Of a stretch of 64,000 bases of DNA, positions 55,427-64,000 are shown one piece after another. The DNA lies in assembly GCF_036014215.1 (NCBI RefSeq), contig NZ_CP107921.1:1428501-1492500 (forward strand), given 5' to 3'. The position numbers and the translations under genes were made by a program. Position 1 is the stretch's first letter. The number at the start of each line of letters is the position of its first letter. Source of the stretch: Streptomyces sp. NBC_00440 (GTDB taxonomy: Bacteria > Actinomycetota > Actinomycetes > Streptomycetales > Streptomycetaceae). The notes below the pieces were generated by a model that searched no databases, was not told the origin of the DNA, and saw nothing but the letters and a program-made list of their open reading frames with translations.

Positions 55427-56464
55427 TCAGATCCGTCCTGCCTTGCGTTCGGAGACCAGCAGCCACAGCAGATAGCAGCCGCCGAGCACCCCCGTCACGA
55501 CTCCCACCGGCAGCTGCCGGTCCCCGAAGGCCCGCTGGGCGATCCAGTCGGCGACCACCAGCAGGGCCGCGCCCATGAAGGCCGACGGGAGGAGGTTGGC
55601 GCCCGGTGAGCGGGTCAGCCGCCGGGCCAGCTGGGGCGCGCTGAGCGCCACGAAGGCGATCGGCCCCGCCGCGGCGGTGGCCACCGCGGTCAGCAGGACC
55701 GCGGCCAGCATCAGCACCAGCCTGGTCCGCTCGACCCGTACGCCCAGGGCGTACGCGGCGTCGTCGCCCATCTCCAGCATCCTGAGGTTGCGCCCGTACC
55801 CGAGTACCAGCGGTATCAGGACCGCACAGGTGACCAGCAGCGGCCAGACCTGCGACCAGTCGCGGCCGTCGAGCGAGCCGGTCATCCAGACGACGGCGCG
55901 GGTCGCGTCGACCAGATTGGCCTTGGTGAGCAGATAGCTGTTGCAGGCGGTGAGCATCGCGGCGGCGCCGATGCCGACGAGGACCAGCCGGTAGCCGTGC
56001 ACACCGCGCTTCCACGCCAGCATGTACACGGCGATTCCGGTGGCCAGACCGCCGACGATCGCGCCGCCGGCCACCGCGGTCGCCCCGCCGTGGAAGAGCA
56101 CGATGACAGCGAGCGCGCCGACACTGGCCCCCTGCCCGAAGCCGATCACGTCCGGACTGCCCAGCGGATTACGGGAGATGGACTGGAAGACCGCTCCCCC
56201 GATGCCCAGCGCCGCCCCGACGAGGAGGCCGACGAGCGCTCTGGGCAGCCGCAGGTCGTTGACGATGAACTCCTGGGCGGTGGTGCCGCTGCCCAGCAGG
56301 GTGCGGATCACGTCCGCGGGTGCCATCGGGTAGTCACCGCTCCCGATGAGCACGACGGCGGCCGCCAGGGCGACCACGGCCAGCAGTACGACGACGACCG
56401 CGGTCCTGACCTCGACCCGCAGGGAGAGCCCGCCCGGGGTCCGTATCGCGTGGATCGCTTTCAC
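55427..56464 (-). CDS. iron-siderophore ABC transporter permease 2 (FecCD family)
   Basis: 345 residues, about nine or ten membrane helices. FecCD motifs include DLRLPRALVGLLVGAALGIG, GAVFQSISRNPLGSPDVIG and GPIAFVALSAPQLAR. The GTG at 56464 overlaps the stop of permease 1 by 4 bp. It pairs with permease 1 to form the membrane channel for ferric siderophores. Confidence 0.95.
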   Translation of the reverse strand: MKAIHAIRTPGGLSLRVEVRTAVVVVLLAVVALAAAVVLIGSGDYPMAPADVIRTLLGSGTTAQEFIVNDLRLPRALVGLLVGAALGIGGAVFQSISRNPLGSPDVIGFGQGASVGALAVIVLFHGGATAVAGGAIVGGLATGIAVYMLAWKRGVHGYRLVLVGIGAAAMLTACNSYLLTKANLVDATRAVVWMTGSLDGRDWSQVWPLLVTCAVLIPLVLGYGRNLRMLEMGDDAAYALGVRVERTRLVLMLAAVLLTAVATAAAGPIAFVALSAPQLARRLTRSPGANLLPSAFMGAALLVVADWIAQRAFGDRQLPVGVVTGVLGGCYLLWLLVSERKAGRI

Positions 56465-57507
56465 AGCTGAGTCATCCTCCGGCGGCGTACGAGAAAGATG
56501 AAGATGGGGCCGCCGATGAGCGCGGTCACGATGCCGACCTGGAGTTCGGCGGGCCGGGCGACGATCCGGCCGACGACGTCGGCGCCCAGCAGCAGGACGG
56601 GCGAGAGGACCGCCGCGTACGGCAGCGTCCAGCGCATGTCGGGTCCGGTGATGGCCCGGACGATGTGCGGAACCATCAGCCCGATGAAGACGATCGGCCC
56701 GCAGGCGGCGGTCGCCGAACCGCAGAGCAGCGTGACGGCGACCATCGCGAGCACCCGGGTGCGCGTCAGATGCGCGCCGAGCGACCTGGCCGTGTCGTCG
56801 CCGAGGGCCATGGCGTTCAGGGGGCGGCCGAGCAGCAGCGCGACCAGCAGACCGGCCGCCACGAACGGCCACACCTGCGAGACCGTCGCGGACGTCGCCG
56901 ATGCCAGCGAACCGACCGTCCAGAAGCGCATCTTGTCCAGCGCGGCCGAGTCCAGCAGCTCCACGGCGTTGACGTATCCGAACATCGCGTACGTGGCGGC
57001 CGTGCCGGCGAGCGCGAGCCGTACCGGGGTGGCGCCGCGGCTCCCGCTCAGTACGTAGACGAGCACCGAGACCACCGCGGCGCCCGCGAACGCGAACCAC
57101 ACATAGCCGGTGAAGGAGCTGACGCCGAGAAAGCTCATCGCGGAGACCACGGCGGCGGAGGCACCCGCGTTGACACCGAGGATGCCGGGCTCGGCGAGCG
57201 GATTGCGGGTGAGCGCCTGCATCACCGCTCCCGCGACCCCGAGCGCGGCTCCTACGAGGACCCCCAGCAGGGTGCGCGGTATTCGCACATCCTGGATCAG
57301 GACGTCGTCGGCGGTGCCCGAGCTGTGCGCCAGGCCGTGCCATACATCGCTGAGCGGCACCGCTTTGGCGCCGAGCGCGATGCTCGCCACGACGACCAGG
57401 AGCAGCACACCGAGCGACAACAGCAGCCCGGCGGCGCGCGCAGCGTTGTGCTTCGGGGGCGCGGGGGCTTGTTCCGCGCTCTGTCTGGGGAGACTGTCGA
57501 CCAACAC
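56461..57507 (-). CDS. iron-siderophore ABC transporter permease 1 (FecCD family)
   Basis: 348 residues with about ten membrane segments. VRIPRTLLGVLVGAALGVAG, AVMQALTRNPLAEPGILGVN and GPIVFIGLMVPHIVR are family signatures. The GTG start lies only 4 bp from the iron box and lacks a Shine-Dalgarno, so the mRNA may be leaderless or start very close. No substrate-binding protein gene accompanies the operon in this window. Confidence 0.95.
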   Translation of the reverse strand: MLVDSLPRQSAEQAPAPPKHNAARAAGLLLSLGVLLLVVVASIALGAKAVPLSDVWHGLAHSSGTADDVLIQDVRIPRTLLGVLVGAALGVAGAVMQALTRNPLAEPGILGVNAGASAAVVSAMSFLGVSSFTGYVWFAFAGAAVVSVLVYVLSGSRGATPVRLALAGTAATYAMFGYVNAVELLDSAALDKMRFWTVGSLASATSATVSQVWPFVAAGLLVALLLGRPLNAMALGDDTARSLGAHLTRTRVLAMVAVTLLCGSATAACGPIVFIGLMVPHIVRAITGPDMRWTLPYAAVLSPVLLLGADVVGRIVARPAELQVGIVTALIGGPIFIFLVRRRRMTQL

Positions 57508-57511
57508 GTAG

Positions 57512-57530
57512 TTAGGTTAGCCTACCCTCG
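57512..57530 (-). promoter_or_regulatory. iron box (DmdR1/IdeR-type operator)
   Basis: TTAGGTTAGCCTACCCTCG on the plus strand fits the 19-bp actinobacterial iron-box consensus (TTAGGTTAGGCTAACCTAA) well on its left half and centre, more weakly on the right. It is directly upstream of permease 1, so the iron-loaded repressor would block transcription when iron is plentiful. Confidence 0.8.
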
Positions 57531-57644
57531 CAACTCTTCGACTGGGAGGCTTCACCCGGAAGGTGAGGCGGGGGAAGCGGCGAGGTCCGCGTGACGGAGC
57601 ACGGCGCGCGCTACCGCCCGACGCGCGTCGGAGCACGGCGTACG

Positions 57645-58673
57645 TCAGAGCCCGATGCGGGAGATCACCTTGCCCGCGTCCGGACCGTACGTACCCTCGC
57701 CCGCCTCTGTCCAGGCCGCTGCGCACAGCGCCCGCAGCCCGTCCAGCGCGCCACCGTCACCGTCCACGGCCAGCTCACCGTCCCGTACCGAGGCGGTCCA
57801 GCCGCTGCAGCGGAACGCACCGCCCTCGCCGGTCACTTCGGGCTGACCGGTGAGCAACCCCCGCAGATCCGCGTCCACATAGGTCGGCCGGTGCTCCGGC
57901 CGGGCGGCCAGCAGCTGCGCCGCATCCGTCACGCCGGTCAGTACGAGCAGCGAGTCCACCCCTCCGTTGAACGCGCCCTCGATGTCCGTGTCCAGCCGGT
58001 CCCCGACGACGAGCGGCCGTTCGGCTCCGGTCCGCAGCACGGTCTCCCGGTGCATGGGGGGCAACGGCTTCCCGGCCACCTGCGGCTCGGCCCCGGTGGC
58101 GATCCGGACGACCTCGACCGCGGCGCCATTACCGGGCGCGATCCCACGTGCGCTGGGAATGGTCAGATCCGTGTTGGAAACGAACCATGGCAGACCGCTG
58201 TTGATCGCGTACCCGGCCTCGGCGAACCGCGCCCAGGTCATGTCGGGACCGCCGTACCCCTGGGCCACCGCCACCGGGGAGTCCTCGGCCGAGTCCACCG
58301 GTTCCAGACCGCGTTCGCGCAGCGCGACCCGCAGCCCCTCCCCGCCGATGACCAGCACCCGGGCCCCTTGCGGGACCTGATCGGCGATCAGCCGGGACAC
58401 CGCCTGGGCCGAGGTGATGACATCGGCGGCCTCGGCGGGCACCCCCAGCTCGGTGAGGTGCAGCGCCACCGCATCCGGCGTCCGCAGCGCGTTGTTGGTC
58501 ACGTACGCGAGGTGCATCCCGCCGTCCCGCGCGGTCCCGAGCGAGGAGACGGCGTGGACGATCGCCGCGCCGCCCGCGTACACCACCCCGTCCAGATCGA
58601 GCAGGGCTGTGTCGTACGTCTCACTCAGCGCTGTCCTCATGCCGTCCGGGCTGGTCCTGGTCTGCCGGGTCAT
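57645..58673 (-). CDS. HAD-superfamily IIA phosphatase (NagD-like)
   Basis: 342 residues; AGGAG four bases before ATG 58673. The catalytic DLDGVVYAGG (DxD motif) is followed by YVTNNALRTPDAVALHLTEL, the NagD-type Thr/Asn motif, and PLVVGDRLDTDIEGAFNGG for the Mg site. The C2-cap class removes phosphate from small metabolites (nucleotides, sugars or p-nitrophenyl phosphate in vitro). A HAD phosphatase near tlyA and a TPR protein is also seen in mycobacteria (from memory). Confidence 0.92.
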   Translation of the reverse strand: MTRQTRTSPDGMRTALSETYDTALLDLDGVVYAGGAAIVHAVSSLGTARDGGMHLAYVTNNALRTPDAVALHLTELGVPAEAADVITSAQAVSRLIADQVPQGARVLVIGGEGLRVALRERGLEPVDSAEDSPVAVAQGYGGPDMTWARFAEAGYAINSGLPWFVSNTDLTIPSARGIAPGNGAAVEVVRIATGAEPQVAGKPLPPMHRETVLRTGAERPLVVGDRLDTDIEGAFNGGVDSLLVLTGVTDAAQLLAARPEHRPTYVDADLRGLLTGQPEVTGEGGAFRCSGWTASVRDGELAVDGDGGALDGLRALCAAAWTEAGEGTYGPDAGKVISRIGL

Positions 58674-58740
58674 CGCACTCCTCGATAGCTGTTCTTCTCC
58701 CGATCATCCCGTATGACGGATCCCCACATACCATGCACCA

Positions 58741-60072
58741 ATGACTTCAAGTGGTCGGCATGCGGACACCGGACTGCGTCTTTTCCCTTTCCGCGGAGTG
58801 CGCTACGTTCCCGAACGCGTCGGCAGCCTCGCAGCCGTCACGTCTCCGCCGTACGACGTCGTGGTCAGACCGGACGGGCTGCTGCACCTGGAGTCCGCCG
58901 ATCCGCACAACATCGTGAGGCTGATCCTGCCGCAGGCCGACACTCCGGCAGCCCGCAACGAGAGGGCCGCGGCGACCCTCTCCGACTGGCTCAGGGACGG
59001 CATCCTGGCCGCCGACCCCGAGGCAGCCCTGTATGTGTACGAGCAGCGCAACGGCGCTGTGCTCCAGCGCGGTCTCATCGGAGCACTGGCCCTCTCCACG
59101 CCCGAGGAGGGCGTGGTCCTTCCGCACGAGGACGTGATGGCCGACATCGTCGCGGACCGGGCGGCGCTGATGCGGACCACAGCCGTCAACTTCGAACCGC
59201 TTCTGCTGACCTACCGCAGCGACGACGGCGCGACGGGGACAACAGACGCGGCAGACACAGCGGACACAGCGGACACAGCAGGACCGGCGGGCGCGACGGC
59301 TGTCATCGAGCGGACCATAACCGGCCCCCCGCTGCTCGCGACGACCACCGAGGACGGCTTCAGCCACCGGCTGTGGGCCGTCACCGACCCGGCGGAGATC
59401 GCGGAGGCGCAGGCGGACCTGGCCGACCGCCAGGCCCTGATCGCCGACGGGCACCACCGGTGGGCGACCTACCTCCAGCTGCGCGGCGAACATCCGGGGC
59501 CGGGCCCGTGGGGGTACGGCCTGGTGCTCCTCATCGACACGGTCCACTATCCGCTCCAGGTACGGGCGATCCACCGGGTACTGCGCCGGCTGCCCGTCTC
59601 CGAGGCGCTGGCGGCGCTCGACGGCGCCTTCCGGGTCCGCACGATCGAAGCGCTCCCCGAGGCGCTGGCCGCCCTCGCCGACGCGGCAGCCGCGGGCAAC
59701 GCCTTCCTGCTGGCCGGGGACGGCCGGTTCCATCTCGTCGACCGTCCGTCGGAGGAGCTGCTGGCCCGAACCGTCCCCACGGACCACCCCACGGCCTGGC
59801 AGACCCTCGACGCGACCGTCCTGCACCACACGCTCCTGGACAAGGTCTGGTCGGTCCCGGACGCGCCTGAGCACATCGCGTACATCCATGCCACGGACGC
59901 GGCCGTCGAACAGGCGGAACGCCAGGGCGGCACAGCTGTTCTGATGCATCCGGTACGCGAAGAGGTCGTCCGGGAGCTGGCCCGCCAAGGGGTGACGATG
60001 CCCCGCAAATCGACCTCGTTCGGCCCGAAACCGGCGACCGGGCTCGTGCTGCGCAGCCTCACCATCGACTGA
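58741..60072 (+). CDS. DUF1015 family protein
   Basis: 443 residues. FPFRGVRYVPERVGSLAAVTSPPYDVV and ADGHHRWATYLQLRG are hallmark motifs of DUF1015, a widespread family of unknown function sometimes found near serine/phosphonate metabolism genes. A short TDAADTADTADTAG insertion (about residues 167-180) comes from a 9-bp tandem repeat. Soluble, no signal. Divergent from the HAD gene with only ~68 bp between. Confidence 0.88.
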   Translation: MTSSGRHADTGLRLFPFRGVRYVPERVGSLAAVTSPPYDVVVRPDGLLHLESADPHNIVRLILPQADTPAARNERAAATLSDWLRDGILAADPEAALYVYEQRNGAVLQRGLIGALALSTPEEGVVLPHEDVMADIVADRAALMRTTAVNFEPLLLTYRSDDGATGTTDAADTADTADTAGPAGATAVIERTITGPPLLATTTEDGFSHRLWAVTDPAEIAEAQADLADRQALIADGHHRWATYLQLRGEHPGPGPWGYGLVLLIDTVHYPLQVRAIHRVLRRLPVSEALAALDGAFRVRTIEALPEALAALADAAAAGNAFLLAGDGRFHLVDRPSEELLARTVPTDHPTAWQTLDATVLHHTLLDKVWSVPDAPEHIAYIHATDAAVEQAERQGGTAVLMHPVREEVVRELARQGVTMPRKSTSFGPKPATGLVLRSLTID

Positions 60073-60090
60073 ATCGCGCCATACGGAGAA

Positions 60091-60119
60091 GGGCCGCACC
60101 CGGCTTCCGGGTGCGGCCC
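60091..60119. terminator. bidirectional terminator
   Basis: Perfect 13-bp stem (GGGCCGCACCCGG) with a 3-nt loop between the convergent DUF1015 and TPR-protein genes. Confidence 0.85.
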
Positions 60120-60168
60120 GTCTCGTTGTCAGTTCACTGACCGATCGGCCAGGGCCGGACGGCGGCCG

Positions 60169-62298
60169 TCAGTCCCGGCCGCCGGCAGCGCTGTCGCCGT
60201 CGCCGTCCACGCTCCGGTCCGGGGCATCGGCCTGCGGCTCGTCGGACTCGTGGTCCGACTCGTCCTCGACGTCGACGAACTCGACGCCCTCCAGCTCGGC
60301 GAGCCGGTCCGACGCGTCCGTCGAGCCGTCCTTGTCGGACTCGATGGTCTTGGCGAACCACTCACGCGCCTCGTCCTCGCGTCCCGCAGCGAGGAGCGCG
60401 TCGGCGTACGCGTAGCGCAGCCGCGCGGTCCACGGCTGTACGGAGTGGGACGCCAGCTCCGGGCTCTGCAGCGTGACGATCGCCGCGTCGATCTGTCCCA
60501 TGTCGCGGCGCGCACCGGCGGCGACCAGACGCATCTCGACCTGTCCGGCCTTGTCGAGCCTCTGCACCTCGGGCTCTCCGGCCATCGCCATCGCCCGCTC
60601 GGGCCGGCCCAGACCGCGCTCGCAGTCCGCCATGACGGGCCAGAGGTCGACCGTGCCGGTCATCCGCTTCGTGGCACGGAACTCGGCGAGCGCCTCCGTG
60701 TACTTCTGTGTCGCGTACGCGGCGAACCCGGCCGCCTCACGCACAGCGGCGACCCGGGAGGCCAGCCGAAGGGCGATACGCGAGTACTCGTACGCCTCTT
60801 CGGGGTCCTCATCGATCAGCCGGGCGACCATCACCAGGTTCTTCGCGACATCCTCGGCGAGGGTCTTGGGCAGGCTCATGAGCTCCTGCCGTACGTCCTT
60901 GTCGATCTCCTGGCCGGTGACGTCCTCCGGGATGGGAAGCCGCTTCACAGGCTCGCGGTCCCGGTCGCGGTCGTCCCGCTGGAAACCGCCGCCACGCTCG
61001 TCACGCTGGCCGCCCCGGTATCCACCACGGTCACGGTCATCGCGCTGACCGCCGCGGTACCCGCCACGGTCACCACCGGAGGGACGGCCGCCGCGGTCGC
61101 TGCCCCGGTCGTCGCGCCGGCCGTAGCCGCCACCGCTGGGACGGTCGTCACGGCGGAAGCCACCACCGCGCTCATCGTCACGGCGAGGGGCACCGGACGG
61201 ACGGTCATCGCGGCGCGGAGCACCGAACGAACGGTCATCACGCTGACCGCCACGGAACCCACCACGGTCACCACCGGACGGACGGCCACCACGGTCACCG
61301 CCCCGATCGTCGCGACGCTCAAAACCGCCACCACCAGTGGGACGCCCACCACGGCTGTCATCACGACGATCATCACGCCGGTCACCACGACTGTCATCAC
61401 GCCGGAACGACGGCCGGTCATCACGACGGGCAAACCCACCGCCGCTACCACCCGGACGCCCGCCACGGTCGTCATCACGGCGCGGACCACCGGACGGGCG
61501 GTCCTCACGCCCACCACGGAACCCGCCCCGGTCGCTGCCCCGGTCGTCGCGCCGGCCGTAGCCGCCACCGCTGGGACGGTCGTCACGGCGGAAGCCACCA
61601 CCGCGCTCATCGTCACGGCGAGGGGCACCGGACGGACGGTCATCGCGGCGCGGAGCACCGAACGAACGGTCATCACGCTGACCGCCACGGAACCCACCAC
61701 GGTCACCACCGGACGGACGGCCACCACGGTCACCGCCCCGGTCATCGCGACGCTCAAAACCGCCACCACCACCGGGACGCCCACCACGGCTGTCATCACG
61801 CCGGTCACCACGACTGTCGTCACGCCGGAACGACGGCCGGTCATCACGACGGGCAAACCCACCGCCGCTACCACCCGGACGCCCACCACGGTCACCACTG
61901 GAAGGGCGGCCGCCACGGTCGTCACGCTGGCCACCGCGGTATCCGCCGGCGCTGCCGGGCCGTCCGCCGCGGTCGTCATCACGACGGGGCCCACCCGACG
62001 GCCGGTCGTCACGGCCACCACGGAAACCACCACCGGCACCGGCGGGTCGCCCACCACGGTCGTCCCGGCGCGGGCCGCTGGACGAGCGGTCGTCACGGAC
62101 ACCACGGAACCCACCGGCTCCGCTGCCACCGCCACGGCTGCCACCGCGGTTGTCGTCGCGACGGAAGCCACCACGGTCGTTGTCCCGGCTCGGGCCACTG
62201 GATCGATTATCACGACCACCGCGGAATCCGCCCTGGTCACCGCCGTCCCGGCGACGCGGCTCGCGCTCCGGTCGGTCGTCGGGAGAGTTGGTGGACAT
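60169..62298 (-). CDS. TPR protein with a long RG/DD-rich disordered N-terminus
   Basis: 709 residues; AGGAG before ATG 62298. Residues 1 to about 445 are almost only Gly, Arg, Asp, Ser and Pro, built from units such as RRDDRGG, DRGGRPSG and GGFRGGQRDDR, resembling eukaryotic RGG boxes and surely disordered. The last ~260 residues are a folded helical TPR domain (LPKTLAEDVAKNLVMVARLIDE, ALRLASRVAAVREAAGFAAYATQKYTEALAEF) ending in an acidic tail. The TPR core corresponds to a conserved actinobacterial protein near the HAD/tlyA cluster. RGG regions often bind RNA; its place beside rRNA genes fits, but the role is unknown. Confidence 0.85.
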   Translation of the reverse strand: MSTNSPDDRPEREPRRRDGGDQGGFRGGRDNRSSGPSRDNDRGGFRRDDNRGGSRGGGSGAGGFRGVRDDRSSSGPRRDDRGGRPAGAGGGFRGGRDDRPSGGPRRDDDRGGRPGSAGGYRGGQRDDRGGRPSSGDRGGRPGGSGGGFARRDDRPSFRRDDSRGDRRDDSRGGRPGGGGGFERRDDRGGDRGGRPSGGDRGGFRGGQRDDRSFGAPRRDDRPSGAPRRDDERGGGFRRDDRPSGGGYGRRDDRGSDRGGFRGGREDRPSGGPRRDDDRGGRPGGSGGGFARRDDRPSFRRDDSRGDRRDDRRDDSRGGRPTGGGGFERRDDRGGDRGGRPSGGDRGGFRGGQRDDRSFGAPRRDDRPSGAPRRDDERGGGFRRDDRPSGGGYGRRDDRGSDRGGRPSGGDRGGYRGGQRDDRDRGGYRGGQRDERGGGFQRDDRDRDREPVKRLPIPEDVTGQEIDKDVRQELMSLPKTLAEDVAKNLVMVARLIDEDPEEAYEYSRIALRLASRVAAVREAAGFAAYATQKYTEALAEFRATKRMTGTVDLWPVMADCERGLGRPERAMAMAGEPEVQRLDKAGQVEMRLVAAGARRDMGQIDAAIVTLQSPELASHSVQPWTARLRYAYADALLAAGREDEAREWFAKTIESDKDGSTDASDRLAELEGVEFVDVEDESDHESDEPQADAPDRSVDGDGDSAAGGRD
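61094..61461. repeat. long direct repeat, copy A, inside the RG-rich gene
   Basis: 368 bp nearly identical to 61529-61884, with one 12-bp (RRDD) extra unit. Together they encode two ~118-residue copies of the RG-rich module. Confidence 0.85.
61529..61884. repeat. long direct repeat, copy B, inside the RG-rich gene
   Basis: 356 bp, 435 bp away from copy A (start to start). High identity suggests recent duplication or gene conversion. Confidence 0.85.
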
Positions 62299-62366
62299 GG
62301 GTGGGGCTCCTGTCTTCGGGTACCGCAGTCATTCTCACGCAGTCGGCGATCCGACGCGCTTCGGGA

Positions 62367-62419
62367 AATAAAAAAAGGACCTTTGGTCCCAGCGCTGAAC
62401 GCTGGGACCAAAGGTCCTT
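62367..62419 (-). terminator. rRNA operon terminator
   Basis: Perfect 20-bp stem with a 5-nt loop, followed on the minus strand by seven U residues and a further U-rich stretch; a textbook intrinsic terminator 9 bp after the 5S gene. Confidence 0.95.
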
Positions 62420-62427
62420 CAAAGATT

Positions 62428-62546
62428 GTTCGGCGGCGTCCTACTCTCCCACAGGGTCCCCCCTGCAGTACCATCGGCGCTGAAAGGCTTAGCTTCCGGG
62501 TTCGGAATGTAACCGGGCGTTTCCCTAACGCTATGACCACCGAAAC
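62428..62546 (-). rRNA. rrf: 5S ribosomal RNA
   Basis: On the minus strand it begins GTTTCGGTGGTCATAGCG and contains the conserved CCCGGTTACATTCCGAACCC loop region, ending CGCCGCCGAACA. Length about 119 nt as in other Streptomyces. The ends are estimated from base pairing of the terminal helix. Confidence 0.95.
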
Positions 62547-62660
62547 CCTATTTGGGCTCTAGCGAACAAGCACACTCTTCAATTAAGTAAGTGAAACAAG
62601 TTCCGCCGGCACGATAGTTCGTGGCCTGGGAACAACACAGTGGACGCGAGCAACTGAGGA

Positions 62661-64000
<1,340 letters not shown>

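Noticed and set aside
61030..62260. CRISPR array suggested by many short repeats
   Set aside because: The repeats are in a reading frame, of irregular length, and have no unique spacers or cas genes nearby.
60250..62562. 770-codon Thr/Val/Ala-rich plus-strand frame
   Set aside because: Antisense shadow of the RG-rich repeats; the minus-strand frame has a ribosome site and a folded TPR domain.

Overview
The window is chromosomal DNA of a high-GC actinomycete, almost certainly Streptomyces or a close relative. Evidence: strong G/C bias at third codon positions, many GTG starts, 4-bp GTGA/ATGA stop-start overlaps, an IdeR/DmdR-type iron box, a SepF paralogue, a resuscitation-promoting-factor protein with LysM, and the actinobacterial gene order tlyA-nadK-recN ... 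pyrG-Nudix-ald-parA-scpA-scpB-pseudouridine synthase-cmk-der. Species cannot be named from sequence reading alone.

Layout. 1-4.3 kb: polar amino-acid ABC system (lipoprotein, permease) with an FAD/NAD(P)-binding protein; a tiny ORF resembling Streptomyces cysteine-type leader peptides precedes the lipoprotein gene and hints at sulfur regulation. 4.3-11.2 kb: DUF5685 protein with a 22-cysteine tail, SepF-like division protein, acyl-CoA dehydrogenase, 14-TM MFS exporter, PAP2 phosphatase, I78 protease inhibitor. 11.5-15.8 kb: glycosyltransferase pair, Rpf/LysM cell-wall enzyme, two Streptomyces-type hypotheticals. 15.9-20.4 kb (minus): aroH-tyrA, then cmk-acyltransferase-der. 20.5-22.3 kb: Nudix/winged-helix protein plus ADP-ribosylglycohydrolase with a 23-bp upstream palindrome, a probable NAD/ADP-ribose module. 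22.6-27.2 kb (minus): parA-RHH-like protein, then scpA-scpB-pseudouridine synthase, i.e. chromosome organisation genes. 27.5-35.7 kb: ald, an NB-ARC/TPR-like protein, Nudix hydrolase, pyrG and a GH15 enzyme.

35.7-46.4 kb is an accessory patch: traces of three or four transposase types (IS5, IS701, a second IS701-like family, ISAs1), an XRE/NB-ARC/TPR regulator beside a run of four small secreted proteins (one frameshifted), a streptomycin-kinase-like phosphotransferase, an aldo/keto reductase with a MerR-type promoter but no MerR gene nearby, and a SCO6745-family/GntR pair. Core order resumes with a PucR regulator.

48-54.2 kb (minus): GT4 glycosyltransferase, MraY/WecA-like membrane protein, recN, nadK, tlyA and a small upstream gene. 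54.2-58.7 kb: SCP2-like protein, an iron-box-controlled siderophore permease/ATPase operon without a binding protein, and a HAD phosphatase. 58.7-62.3 kb: DUF1015 protein and a TPR protein with a ~440-residue RG/DD-rich repetitive N-terminus, lying just behind the terminator of a minus-strand rRNA operon (5S complete, 23S partial to the window edge).
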